A DNA stretch of 64,000 nt from Schistocephalus solidus (GCA_017591395.1 WEDG01006414.1:1-64000); one strand, 5' to 3'. Positions 23,330 through 36,890 are shown, counted from the first letter of the stretch. Made by a program: numbers and translations. Notes: generated by a model not told the origin, from the sequence alone.

Positions 23330-26300
23330 TTCGGCTGCCCGCAGAAATTTACATTTCCTGGTGGCCACTGTCGCCCCCCTTACGCTGATCAGAAAACGCT
23401 GACGGCGATTTAATTTTTACTTCCATCTCCCAAACCTGACACTTGCAAATTCTTCAACTAGCCCGAATTTTCTGCTTACTGACATATCAACATAATGTTC
23501 ACGTTCGGATGAAAATTTATCAAAAGCAAACTTATACTAGTCAAATTGTCTTTCAAGTTTCAATTTGCGCTGACCTGCTGATCAGGATATGAAAATATGG
23601 ATATTGTTATATTTGTGCGGGCCCCATTACCGAACTCAAGCAAATTCCTCTTAAAGGAAATAATTTCTGAAATTATTAAGTGCAATATATGGATTCATGT
23701 GATTCGTCGAAGAAAATCATCCACTGTGGAATAACCATGTAATGCCCATTCTCCAAACAAGCTGTAATACAAGTAGTATAAATCTTATATGGCAAAGACG
23801 TTTTACCGTTTTTTCGAAAAACGTACAAGCTCAAATCCCAGACACGTGTTGCGCCAATGTTTCTGCTGCTGCGTGACGCAGCAACGAGGGTTTTGGGCTC
23901 CTCAATTAGTTTCTAAGCCTTTTCTATGCGGTTTCTGGTATAGAAACTACAGAGAATAATCGGATAAATAATTTTTTTGTAATTATGAAACGCAGAACGT
24001 GGAGTCAGGTGATTCGGGCATGAACTTTTAGTGTCAGAGCAAAAATTGCAATGAACATTTAGGTGGATCACCATCAACTCCTGTAAGATAATTACGTAAT
24101 GCCCATTCTTCCATTTTTTTATAAAATACATTTTCAGCAACACAACATTGGAACACTTTTGATTGCTTTCTCACAACCACGAATTATGACGCCTGACCAG
24201 ATATAAAAGACGTTCGATTTGGCCACACCTCTAATAATACTTACATGGGAAGAAATGTAGAGAAAATGTCAGCGTAAACGACGTTTTAAACTTAGTAGTT
24301 TCTAGCATGTTTTGGTAAATCAATTATTTGCATGAGCAAACATTAAACACGAATCTAGTCATTTAACACATGTTTTAAGTTTTCGACCTTTTTCTTTTCG
24401 TAAACAAATCATTTTATCTTCAAAAAACATAAAAATGCTTGCAATACATATTTTAATTTTAATGCTACTTTATGTATTGGCGGAACTGTTCGAGGGGGTT
24501 AGAAATTGGTTGGTATTTCCTTGAAGTAAGGGATACTTATAGGCTTTGTCACATTTTGTAGCTTTTAGAATGACGGCTTCTCTCTTTAAAGTAAACAGTA
24601 TACATTTATCTTGCTCAATAACTTTTACGCAAAGAAATACATGCTTTGCACTTTTAATTCCTTGTTGTCAAAAATGAAGCACAACTAAAATTTGTGTTTG
24701 TATTTGAAGCTGGATACTAAATTTTAAAACAGAAAATTATGATTATCCAGACGTCCTCAAAGTTTTGCATTTTTTATGTTTGCTGAAATACTACAGAAAT
24801 TAACAATTCACTTGTTTTATGTTCACTCAGTAGCTTTAAGTAGAGGCTGTTTATTTTGTTTAAGATCTCAGATGAACAGTGGTCTCGGGCACCACTCTTC
24901 AAATAAAAACCTGGTTTCCTTGTCATAATGAAGAAGAAAACACGGTCGTCTACACAAACACGCCGCCTTTACCAGTAACGAAAGCAGCCAATTGAGCAAG
25001 TCGCAGCTAAATAACTTTCCCAGCTGCAAAGAAAGCCAAGGTCTGCGCTGTGGTTATTGTTTTTAAAATATGTTGCTGTATGTGAGCGTTTGTTTCAGTT
25101 AACCCACCCCACCTGAACACGCATCCAATAAATATGACGTGGTATAACCAATTAAACGTGTTTGGAGAGAATAATCTAGGCTCGCTTGCCAATGTTTGCA
25201 ATGTTCATCGGCCTGTTTTAATAGCTTATGTGTGTCGGCTGGCGGGGCTTGAGTGTGCCCCAATCCAAATGGAATGAGAGAGTTATTTAAGCAATCGGTG
25301 ATTGTTCATAAACTAATGATATATTATTTTGGATTCTGGGAGTCATGTTTTTGCAACAAAACGCATTGTTAATCGAAAAGTGTTTTTTATAAAGCCAGTC
25401 CATTAGCCGTCCGAAGTTATAACCACGGTCGAACTGACCGCAAGGCCAAATTATTCTATTCTGTATCATTGGCATAATTTTGTGCGCTATGTCCTGTGAT
25501 GTTTAATCCCTAATAAATTCTCGATTTCAGTTATTTGGAAAAATATTTCTGCATTTCATACTTAAATATGTACGAAGGTGGTCCGGAGTAAATGCTTAAA
25601 AGCAGTTATAACTGCACATGATATCGTTGAATCAGAAATGGTCATGTTATTTCAAAGCTTAATAGAAAGGCATCGTCCATGTTAACTGCGAGTAAAATAT
25701 TAAGAAGATATATTTTTCAAATAAAAAGACTAAAAGCTCATTTTTAAATAGTTATGGATGATATAAGGATAATTAAATTATCAAACATGATCAGAAAATG
25801 CCTTTTAAAGTAAATACTGAATGAATGAGGTTTTGATAAGGCTTCCAGGGATTGTTTAGTCATTCACACTATTTTGCTACAGCTTGATATCTTAAACTGT
25901 TTAAGGCAGTTAGTGTTAATAATCGATTTCTCAAAAAGAAATCCCGGATAATCGTTTTCAGCGTCAACTCACTATCACAGCAACGAGCATTACCTACTTC
26001 AGAGGCGAGCGGAAAGAAAACGCCAAAATTACAGTGGAGAGCACCACTCCAGCTCATGCAAGGCTTCTTACGCTGAGCCAATCAGTGAATGAAAAATATC
26101 GATCCACGTCCTACGTAGGAAACTCACTTAGCTGAGTCATTCCTGACGCAGGCGTTTTAAAAACGAAGCATCAACGCGATACTGTTGGTGGCCATTAAAA
26201 CACACCTAGAATATTGCAGCTGAAAATAACCAATAGCTGTGAGAAAATAAAGTTTGAAAGTTAAACGTGTTGTCTGACAAACTGGAATAACAATTCATTT

Positions 26301-29300
26301 GTAAAAATATGTATGTCTTGACACTTCAGTAATTGTTTTTACACTAAGCTTTGAACCATCGCCAACAGAAGACGACCAAAATCACAATAAGATATATTTT
26401 CCTGAAAGATTGATAAACTCATTCCCAATATCACTTTCCCCGACAAATGTGGTGTCCTATTGGTAAACAAACGTGAATTACAGCAAAGTTCTATGTAACC
26501 TAGGACGTCTGCTATCTTATCGTAAATCCGTACGGTCCTTGCCGAAATATTTCTATTTTTTTAAATTAGGAAGCAATATGCACCGGAAAATTAATATTCA
26601 TAATGGAGACTTGTGACGTTAAATGTGTAAAATGTTGTATTGCAATTATTATTTTACACTGCCTGGCCACATGACACAACAGTTTTTTTAACTTCCCGTG
26701 GCCTGTTAGAACATATCCGCATCTAACCAGCGAGTTTAGTAAGACGAAGTTTGTTTAAAATCAAACAGTTAACGGATTCAAGCATTTTCTTGTCAAAGCA
26801 AGCATTGTGGTGCACACAGAGAGCTACTGGATGAACATGTGACATGAAGAACAGGTTTCTGTAGATATAAGCAGATGAAAGCTATGACGTAACAGTTTTG
26901 AGTAAATTGATCCACATTTTCAAGAAAACCGTCACAAGATGATTACATAATCTGCAGTTTTTGTAATTTTAATACTGTGTGCTGCCATATATTTAGTTCT
27001 ATGAAAGACAAGTTAAGCATCTGACTGTAAGGCCTACACGTGTCAAATTACTTCTTCGCTTCCTTGAAAAGTCTTCAACCCTGTTTAAAATATTCCCATT
27101 TTCCCTTTTACGCTGAGGATGGAAAAGAAAGCCAAAACACTTGCGAGTCTCAAAACTATTCGTCGCATAACCCAGTGGTCAAAAACGAATTTTTTTGCAC
27201 GGTTTTTGACTGTGCAAGGGCTTCCATGGAACGCCGAAAGGTTTTTGGAGGACCAACTGCAGCCAGGCCGACCATGTTTTGGGGATCTATAGACGTTTTG
27301 AGAAGGCATTTCACTATAGAAGAAACCTTTTGGTTGTTTTTCATAACTTAAAGGAAACAAAACTTCACATTTAAAACGTTTATTCAAATCGGAGTAAACC
27401 CGTTACACATTTTACACGTTCTACAGTGTTGCTTAGTTGAATACGGTATGAAGCCGCAAATTTAATTATAGAAAAATAAGTTAACCAAACGATGTTAAGA
27501 CCAGTGCATGTAAGCCGAACTCAAGAATGTCTGCCAAAACTCGTCAAATCCGTTTTAAACTAGTCTATTTTTTAAATATTGAAAGTGACCCGAACTAACC
27601 AGTGTAAAAAATCTTCGCACCTTTAGTAGTTGCTTATGACCTTCCACGGAGGCCTGAATAGTCTTTTGTATATCGCTTCCTTCTTTGTTATCCACGTGGG
27701 AATCGGGTTTGAGTTCTTTTTGCGCAAAAAGGAGAAAAACTAACAAGTAAATGCCTTAAATGAACATCAATTTGCGTCACAGAGCATGACATAATCAAAA
27801 GTTGAGGGGTGGCCTTGAAAACATTCAAAGTTTGGAAGGACGCTTAAGAATAGAATTTAAACGATTTTACTTTTAATAGTGATGCATGATGCCAGAGTTT
27901 TTGAAATGGGTGACTGCCATGCATATTAGCACACCACATAATAAGAAGTTAACACATAAAAACGAATAATCAATTTTCTGAGACTTTCAGAAATTAGCTT
28001 TTTGTATCACATGATGCGTTTATTTGGAATCCACTTTTGTGTTTTTTTATCTGTTAAAAGCATTTGGAATCAGCATCAGCTTGAAAGCTGCTCAGGTGGA
28101 GGTCACTTGGCTGAAAATTTTCGGTTTTGAGAAGTTTACGTCGATTTGTTAATTTGACTGAAACTTCCGTCGGAATTGATTTAATTTTTAAAGACAACTT
28201 TAAAAATCTCGGTTTTCACTTAAGTTTCCGTTTAAAAATTGAGCTTTCTTTAAGTATAATGTATTTTTCTGTTTGTTATTTTGGTTTTATTTGTTTTTTT
28301 GTTTTGATTGTTTGATTTCTTTAGTGCAATCTTCAATTTTTTTAAAGACAAGATTCACTTGGTGGAACTAATTAAGAAACAGAGTTTAGAAGCTAAGATA
28401 GAACATTGCTCACTATAAAAAGAAACAAATGATTTGGAACTTCGTTTCTAGGCAAAACGTAATGAACTATTCTTGTTCCGTCCCAAAGTAGAACCTATTT
28501 CTCCAAACAAATAGATAACACTCCGAAAAGAGCGGAAAGCAGCATTCATATGAAACCTGCTATTTAATCTGTCAGCATCTAACCCTGCCTCTGACAAACT
28601 TCAGAGCCAACTGAAATTCTCCCGATAACCACTAACATTCGCAGACACAAGCTAGTAATACAAATTGATTAAGCTTATCTAACAAAGCGTAGTGTTGATG
28701 ATCGTTTGTCTATCCTCATCCACCTAGTCATAAATCAAATTATGCTCGAAATAGGGTACACTTATTCCATTACTGAAAATTCTTTTTTCCGTCGCTTTTT
28801 GGAGTTTCATCTTAAACATCGGAAATATAGTTAGGTTTTCTGTTTCGTGATAAAGTACCTGCCTGTATCTTCTGTCCTATTCCAGCTACGGAGTTGGTTT
28901 ATTGTATCTTAGACTACGCCCGACTTTTTCAATCTTCAAGTGTCAATTAACCTAATATTTTTCTGCGTAGCATTGTGAAGACGAACGATATTCTGTCGCC
29001 TTCACCGCATTAACCAAACCAATTATCCTCAGAAAAGAGGTCAGTGATTATGTTACTGTTAACATGCATCCTATTTGGCCTTATGGTTTATCTAAAGGCT
29101 GTTAAGGCCATTGAAAACAGATCATTATGCCAGATGGGAAGGCGATATTACAAAGAAAGTGAGATTAAACTGCCCATTTCTGACCTAATAGTAAGCGTCT
29201 GCCAAATCATATTACGCGTTAGCATATTACGCAATGAGCATACCGCAGAACCTTATAAGTGAGGTTAAGGCAAAATCGCTAATTGGCCAAATAGTCAAAT

Positions 29301-30500
29301 AAGACTCAAGAGAAACGAAAACCTGGGGTAGCGTTAGACTTCGACAGTGATATGTACCGAAGAGTATGATTGATTTACAGAAAGGTAGACATCTTTATGG
29401 TAACTAAGGTAAAAAGAATGTGAGCTCATCTAATGCTGCATTCATATGTTTAACGGTCACTTTTGCTTTGCAAAATAAATGTATTCCTGTGTAATTCATG
29501 CTTGAAACAAAGTAACTTTGGTAAGAAAAAATCATCTGAAAACGAACAAGTTCAGCCAGAAAATCTTAAATTAAGGGGGAAATCATGTATCCGCTGTATA
29601 AACAGTTCCGAATTAACTGCAAATATTCCTTGATTGTATTTCTAAAAGCATTTACGATAGGTCATGTGCTTTAGAATCAGAAAAACGGTTTTAACGTATT
29701 GGTTTGTATCAATTATTTCAAAAGTGCAGCTTAATAGTTAAACAAAATCGAAAGTTCACTTGCTGGTCGTCTAACAAGCCAGAAAGTTTTATCCTTAAGT
29801 ATATTTTTAAAAAAAATTCAGTTGAGTGCTGGATTCACAATTTAAAAATTCCAAAAATAAGCTGCACAAATAACTGTCAATCATAAAGCTGCCTAGTGAT
29901 CATTACTTTTATTTATCGAAGTTCAAGCTTTATAAGAACACAGATGTCCTTTAAGTTTATAATCAGGGATTTTTAAAAACTGTCTCCCTTTATTATTTTA
30001 TGGAATAACGTATAAATAGGCCCTACTTTGCACAGGCTACAAAACTGTCATTTTAAGAGAAAATCAGTAATTATGTGCCCAGTAATTTCAATGATAGGTA
30101 CCATAATATTATTAATAACTTGGGCTTTAAAATATATTATTAATAAATTTATTTAAAAAAAGATTAGATTTGGTATATTTTTTTGCTATTGTCTTTGCAC
30201 AACACAAATTATCTGAAAAAGGTTTTGGCTTTCTCATTGACAAACATATTAATTTAGAGAATAATAGCACACAATTTCATGCATTATAAATTGTTAACAA
30301 AGCGGCAGTATTATTATATTTTTCCAGACACTTTTTAGGCGACATTTTGTCCAGTAAGGTAGAATAATATTCTGCCTGCGTTTTGGTCTAATTGAATTTT
30401 AGTAGATAAAATATTAATTTTCGTTTTTGGGATGTAAGGGAGGATGGATAATAAACAGTTAAATCTGCTAGGTTAAGCAATTGAATTCTAGATATCATAT
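23330..30500. other. AT-rich non-coding DNA
   Basis: Seven kilobases with only chance-sized frames. The overlapping frames at 27040-27387 on both strands lack motifs. A minus frame at 25869-26081 includes a short hydrophobic run followed by a GTAGGT donor-like site, but the evidence is too thin to call an exon. Confidence 0.4.
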
Positions 30501-30524
30501 CAAAATATTCAGCTGATTTCGGGG

Positions 30525-30860
30525 TTCACATAATACACTGATGATGGAGAGCTTACTAGTAAAATTAACAATAACAACGTATAGCCAATCATTTGATATT
30601 GCAATTTCATCGGAATGGGTCATGCACGCCTTACGAGATCGCCTATCAGGTCACATCGCAATATCAAACGAATCATCTTGATAAGAAGGTTAGATAAATA
30701 AAATGTATTAGCATGTTAAAGAGGTGATTAGGATTGGTATAGTTCTTTTGATCTTGTCTAAACACAATAGAACCTTTCGAACACACTCCTGGGTTTTTCA
30801 CCGATTAAAGTCTTAAAACATTGCTTTTGTGTATATTACTTTTGATGGCGTGTTTGATGA
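30525..30860 (+). repeat. interspersed repeat family C, copy 1
   Basis: Aligns with 44130-44470 over about 300 bases. Shared blocks include 'acactg.tgatggaga.cttac', 'cctatcaggtca', 'aaacgaatca', 'gataagagg' and 'gaacacactcct.g.ttttca..gattaaa'. This copy also has an 11-base perfect inverted repeat (30592-30602 tttgatattgc, 30658-30668 gcaatatcaaa) that the second copy lacks. Confidence 0.7.
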
Positions 30861-31809
30861 GATAAAAGCAAATAAGTTTACGGGATCTTCAAAAAAACAT
30901 GTCAAAGTAACTATATGAATGCATGCATTCTCATGACATTCACAAACAATTCGTTTTTTTAAAACTCCCATACGCTCTCTTCTGCACATATTTAAATCAT
31001 TTAAGAAAAGAGGTTCCGTAAAAATGAGGCATACTTAAGTTTATAAATTAATAATAGTTTAAAGATAATGCAAATCAATGAGGAAATTGTATATTACATA
31101 AGAAGCCATATTTTACATTCTAAAATAATTGCAAGCAGTCAGCAAGAAGCTCTTTCCTGTTGTTATGGATATATCTTGGAATTAGTTTGCACGATACTTA
31201 AGTGGTTCTTTTGAATCTACAACACATTTAGAAATTTCGGCTGACATTTCATGAGATACGGAATCAACAATTGGCCTTGCCAACATATTGAGATACTATT
31301 TTTTGATACCACAACTCGCATGTTCAAATAAGGAATTCAAAGGTGACTCACCTACATCTCCCTCAAATATACTGATACTGATACTGTAAATATAAATCGA
31401 AATAACAATTTAAAAGCAGTCCTTTGCTGACTGTATAGTAGTATTAAAAGCACCGCAACTTCTATCAGAGATGGGGAGGTAGTTAATTTTGAGTGCAAAT
31501 CAAGTCATAATGTTATGGGAAGAAAATATTCTGTCTTTTGATACTTTATATCGATACTTACGAAATGAGATTCGATAACAACATTATCTGGGCTGCATAC
31601 GCAAAGAGAAATATATTAAAGTGCACACCTGAGGAGGCCAGCTTTTTTCGAAAAACATTCAAAACTAGAGACGGTATCTGATACGTCCCTTTTTTTAAAC
31701 AATGAAATATAATATTTTTGTGTGAAATTACCATGCATAGTCTGCATCTGAAAATGCTTGGGCAGCTGAAGTAAATTTTTTAATGCATTAATCAAGAAAC
31801 TTGTTTTGA

Positions 31810-32445
31810 TGTTTTTCCGGTGAGATGCTCTCCCCTTAGGGCTAGGAAAAGGTTTGAGTTCACCCAAAGCTCTAACCGTTTAAGCCATACGGTCTAATTG
31901 GGACCCGGGAGTTTAATAATACATGGGCCAAGTTACACTTCCAGCCTAATAAAAGGTATAAAATCCAACATTTCCGACACATCAAGCTGACTTTCTAAAG
32001 AGAATTGCCTGGGCTATCACTCAAGAATTCACTAAATGACAATCAAACAAACTGAATAAATAGGGGTTTCGAAAGACTACAAAATTTTATTTGAGTCACT
32101 TGTGAAATGCTCAGTGGTCTTGATGCCATTTGCATCCATGTTAGTAATACCATGTTTTCAGTACAGCCAATGCTCTACCTATTTAAGCTAAGATGGTCAA
32201 ACGGGAGCCGTAAGTTTAAACATACTTTGGTCAAGTTGCCCTCTTAGCCTGCTGCAACGTAAGGAGTCCACTGATTCTGATATATAAACCTGACTGCCTA
32301 AAGAGGCTTTCCTAAGAAATCAATCTTGACTCCAACAAGCGATTTCCCAGACAAAATTCATAAATTGGGGTTTTTTCAGACTTTCAAAATTAATTTGAAT
32401 CATTTGTCAAACCCTCGAAGGCCTTGGTGGGATTCGCAGCCAAGA
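31810..32445 (-). repeat. tandem pair of about 300-base units ending in tRNA-like segments
   Basis: Unit 1 (31810-32135) and unit 2 (32150-32440) match in order: 'taagc.a.a.ggtc', 'gtttaa.a.tac.t.gg.caagtt', 'ct..c.taaagag..tt.cct', 'a.aaattggggttt' and 'cttg.tg...ttcgcagcc'. On the minus strand each ends in a tRNA-like piece (from 31895: gcttaaacggttagagc; from 32206: tagcttaaataggtagagca) that fits an A-box. They are head-to-tail copies of one tRNA-related SINE-like unit. Confidence 0.65.
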
Positions 32446-32449
32446 TGGC

Positions 32450-33840
32450 AAAGGCAAGGCCCTAGTGGTGCTTTATTCCTCGAATGCTTTGTGCATTGGC
32501 TGTAGTAAAGCCTTTTACTTGCTGCCAATCTTTAAATCTCTCGAAGCAACCACAATTTTTACAACTGGGTTAAATGAGTTATCAAAATCTGCCAAAATAC
32601 CAAGTTATTTATATAAGCTGGATAGGAGGTACGGAGTAGGTCACAAGGTATAAATCACACCGCAGAATGCAAACGGTTTTTAGGGGAATGTAAAAGCTAC
32701 GGCAAACCTGGCTTAATATGCTCAGTACAGTATTAACGCAGACGCAATAAGGGAAGGTGTAGAACATTTTTCTTGTTTGTTTGAGGTATGAGCCAGGAAG
32801 GCGTCATCATTTTTGGCATCCACCTATGTGGGACAAAAGAAAATGTGTCCTCGAAGTATTTTTAGAGAAACTTGATTCCTTACTTGAATTTAGACCGCGT
32901 CTGCAGACATTTTATGCGCAGCTCAGTATATTTTTAAATCTTAGACCCTATTTTGCAGAAGGTTCCAGTGCAAGATGATCATGCATAATTAATGTAAATG
33001 TAGTGTGTTGTCGATATTTATTTTTCAAATTCTCCATCCTCAAGTGATTTGCGATAGGATAATTTTAAAAATCCGAAACCGACAGACCTTGTGCAGGCAC
33101 ACAAAGTGCTTTGTAAATGTAAATTCTTATTAGGTTAAAATAGTAGGTACAAAACAACTTACCAGTCAAAACGCAAATTTTGCGGGAGCTCATGTGCTTC
33201 CTGTCGAGCATAAAATAAGCGAATTTTGTAGGCTGTGCTTTTAATCTTCAAAAGTATAAAAACCTTTAGGAGTGATCACTTAATCACTGGCTGCTTAAAT
33301 TAACACAGTAGCATAATGCGCTGCAAGTCTAAGATAAATTCAGCACAATCGTATTTAATACTTTGTTTGATCGAAAAAGACTTTTTTGGGTGTGTGCAAT
33401 ACGTAAAGAGAATAAAATCCACCCAAAAATGGCACAAAGTTACTCGTTGAAATTCCAGTAAAATATTCAGCGAATTATAGGTTGTTCATTTTGGTTTTCA
33501 TAGCCCGTGGTAGGTGCAAAATCTAAATAATAATTAAATGTCTGTCTTATCTGGATTATTCTAGGATGCTTATGATGACCGACAAACAACTTAAATTGTG
33601 CAGATACGAGACAGTGGTTTCCCAATATACATTTTTAAAAAAGAATTTTAGGTCATTTTCTGGTTAACAAACCTGCACAAAATTGTCGATGAATTGCTGA
33701 ACTACAAAGGGAGCCTTTTTATATGCTGCAGGTATATTTATTCTGCCCAAGGAAAAAAACGTATGCAATACTTTCGATAACTTCTCCTCAAGCCAGTACA
33801 GTTATAGGGAAACGCTGTAATGTTCATCCATTTATGTGTG
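32450..33840. other. AT-rich non-coding DNA
   Basis: Short frames at 32465-32653 and 32781-32978 have no motif or splice support. Confidence 0.4.
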
Positions 33841-34320
33841 AGTAATGTGATATCACGGTTTCCTAGAAATCATGGCTTGAAGGCTTCGAACCTGATGCTT
33901 ACAACCAATTAACGCCGTCGGCCCAGTGTATGTGCTGTGGGTGTCGAGTAACTAACCAGTGGACTGGGAGTCAGACGGCGATGACTCCTCAACATCCCCT
34001 GATTCAGTGAATCCTTGCATATGCGTTATGAGAGCCCAGGTCTTGCTGTTGCGCGGAAAGAGGGATTACGTCGGCCCGTTAGCCAATGCGCCCATTCCCA
34101 TATCAAACAACTAACAGGCTCGGACGGTGGTCTGATTGTGGGGTTGGGGAGAGAGTGAGGTCGATGGCTTAGCGCATTTTCCTTAATATAAATAATCTAA
34201 CGCATTTGAAACTATCACGGTGCACTAAAAGCCGTAGCTTGGATAGTTGCCAACTGATTGAATAATTTGAATCGAGTGGTCAGCCCAATGTATGTGCAGT
34301 GGGCTGTGCGTAGGCATACG
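33840..34320 (+). repeat. repeat family A, longest copy
   Basis: This is the most complete member in the window. It contains, in order, the hairpin-like 'tcacggtttcctagaaa' block, 'gccgtcggcccagtgtatgtgctg', a tRNA-arm-like 'ggactgggagtcag', 'gagagtgaggtcgatggctt.gcgcatttt', 'gaaactatcacggt', 'gttgccaactga' and a second 'ggtcagcccaatgtatgtgc'. Parts of it recur at 6.1 kb (inverted), 6.7 kb and 20.8 kb. The duplicated 'cagccca.tgtatgtgc' block shows that the unit is itself a small tandem or mosaic. Confidence 0.7.
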
Positions 34321-35210
34321 AAAAACCATTCAGGGCAAAGGTTTTTCCTCGAGGCCTCCTAGACATTTTGATTGTTATCTGTGTCAACACCTTTACTTAA
34401 AAAAACATGTTTTATCTTCTCATTTATCTTTTTCCTTCTTTTCCTCAGCACCATAACGGTATCTCTCTGAACTTTGAAGCTGAACGACTTCAAATAGGGT
34501 GGACGTAGGCGTTATACGTCATTGGTTTTTTTCGATTGATATTTGCCACATAATGTTTTGATTCTGACATGTAACCATGCGTGTTTTTATTCAAAGTTTC
34601 TCTATCCTCTATGATACGCATCGTTATGGCTACCTCAATAGCAGTATTTTGGTATTTCAGATGACTTAAATTTAAAAGACACTTTTAATTTACACAAGGT
34701 TTTAATAAGAAATCGCAATTTTGGATTGTTGGAAAAACATCATTATTATTTAAATTCTTATTCTTTACTGCAGTGTTTAATTATGGAAAACGATCATCCA
34801 ATAAATTTGGACATGCATCCACTGAATCACATTTTTAAAATAAGATCAGGCTTACATTCTGAGGTAATGAAGTTAACATGAGCAGCTCGCAAAAAATCGT
34901 TGGGGTTTTATACCGTCATTTTTAAAGTAGCTTTTCGCAATGACAATAAGGGAATTCTACAGCCATTTGATCGTTTAGAGCAAAAATATTTATTCGAATT
35001 TTTCAATTATTACTAGATTAGCTAACATGCTCTAGTATCCTTAGTTTCAGACCTACTTATCTTAAAATCGAGACTTATTATTGTCTGAAAATGTTTGCAT
35101 TTTAACAGCTGACGTTTTTAAAAAGTTTTTATTTGATAAATTCTTGATCTATCAACTCATGACTCTTGATGTACATTACATTGCAAAGAAAAATGTTGAA
35201 AAATTGCACA
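34320..35210. other. AT-rich non-coding DNA
   Basis: Nothing recognised. Confidence 0.4.
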
Positions 35211-35214
35211 CGGC

Positions 35215-35490
35215 AGTTCGACCAGTGGTTTAAGACGATGTCTAGCTTATGCTGCGCAGCATGGTGTTGCAGGCACGCTGACTTACGTGTGGATTGGTGT
35301 TGAGTGATAGTAGGCTTGCGCTGTTGCTACCGTACTCTCTATTCCCTCATTCACCTCTGTCCTGTTCCAGGACCGGGCCAAGAAGACTACAGGCTACTGC
35401 ATCTCAATTAAAGAAGCGCCACAGCCGCAAACAGTGTGCCCACACTGACACTACAAATTATCTGAGTCGCAGTTTATCTATCAAAGTGGC
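35215..35490 (+). repeat. repeat family B (PLE tail or SINE), copy 2
   Basis: Matches the tail that follows the PLE endonuclease at 5765-6000, but here no PLE coding sequence precedes it. The small frame 35294-35527 over it is not considered a gene. Confidence 0.5.
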
Positions 35491-36109
35491 TAAAACAAAT
35501 CACTTGAAACGTTTTCAGTTGACGTAACAGCTGTTTCTTCTCAGAATGGAGATTCACACTGCAATGACTTCTTCTGAATGTCGTTTTTACACACTTCTAC
35601 TCGGTTGAGCAGTTATCATCTCGTATTAGTGTTTTTAATCTGGCCAAATGTGCCTGCTAGATGAGGAAGCGGAGGTGTGGGGTTCGCCGTGCGGGCGACA
35701 AGCATCCAATCCTGCCTCAGGTCATCTTAAGTCTCTCTTGGCATCAGGCAAAGGAAGGTGAGGGTTGTGGGAGAGGGTGCGATAGATGCAACGCAAATTT
35801 ATCTGCCACTTAAAACAAATCTGCGCGCAAGCACACGCGCTTTTTTTAAAATATTTAGTAAGCATAGGCTCAACGGCTATTTGCTCACGGACATGGCTGC
35901 CAACTTGGAAAGGGCCAGGTCAACCGCTATTAGGGTCTATTTTTAGAAGTTATGCCACGTCGTAAGACAGCCTTATAGTGAAAAAACTAAAAATGTTTAA
36001 ATTCCTCATCTAATAATGACTATTGTGCATCGCATTCGTTACAAATTAGACTGAAGCATGAGGAAGATGGTTATGGAGCAGGAGGCATCTGAGCACATGG
36101 CCAATAATG

Positions 36110-36890
36110 TCGTAAAGTGACCTGAAGGTTAAAACAAAGGCTTGGATAAAGGAGCATCTTGTTACTAGAATAAACGAGAAAAGACTAGAAAGAATTTAAG
36201 ATGATTGTGAGCTTCCTCAAGAACGAAAAACACACGGTGCTCTACTCCGATGAAGAGGTCCTTACGGTCTTTTCGGTGTCCAACAGTCGAAACAACTCGC
36301 TGCTATGTCCTCTTTAGATCAATGCGCTATATGAGAATGTAAGGTACATGTTTCAGACAAAATTCTGCGGTTATTATGGTATTTGGCCTAATTGCCTCAG
36401 AGAGCAAAGTTTTGACCCCTATGTTCATCACGAAGCCAAAGTGAAAACTGACGCGAACCTGCATATTCTTCAGAAGCCCTTCCAGTATTGAAAACATTGA
36501 AACTACACTCTTAACGACAATATTGTTTTCCAGCAAGAAGTGGGTGCATCCAAGTATGTCACAGCATGCAGAGAAGTAGCTGGAAGACCAAATGCCCTTT
36601 TTCTGTCCTGAAGGATATGTGACCACCATACTCACCAGACTGAAATCTCCTCGAATACACCATTTGGGCGTAGGGGAAGGCTTGTAATAAGACCCACAAC
36701 TGCATTGAGGCCTTGACAATTTCCCTTACTGCAGAGTGAATCCAGACATCATCGATCAATATAAAGAGCATATGCCCTAAGTACAGAACGAGAATCAAAT
36801 AAGTTATTGCAAATGATGGCTCTCGTATTTGATAGTTCTTTCTTATAGGTATGTTGAGTCTTTTTGTGAAACACATCTGTTTGTCCAGTT
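36110..36890 (+). pseudogene. dead mariner-type transposase
   Basis: Reading the plus strand across shifting frames gives mariner/Tc1 DDD transposase signatures in order: SFLKNEKHTVLYSDEEVLTV (about 36210-36270, first catalytic Asp in SDE), VIMVFGLIASESKVLTPMFI (about 36371-36430), IVFQQEVGASKYVTAC (about 36522-36570; family QQD.AP.H, with the second Asp now Glu), PPYSPD (36623-36640, third Asp) and EYTIWA, ending CPKYRTRIK.VIANDG. The gap between the second and third catalytic positions is about 34 residues after allowing one indel, as in mariner DD34D. Stops and frameshifts make it non-functional. The long minus frames here (36327-36719 and 36559-36876) are its antisense. Terminal inverted repeats were not identified. 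Confidence 0.85.

Noticed and set aside
30536..30560. Hammerhead ribozyme starting at CTGATGA, as found in some PLEs and retrozymes
   Set aside because: CTGATGA words also occur near 18510, 46102, 48121 and 55131, but none is followed by a stem II and the GAAA core in the required spacing.
36327..36876. Long minus frames with plausible exon borders
   Set aside because: The plus strand of the same bases encodes a clear, broken mariner transposase.
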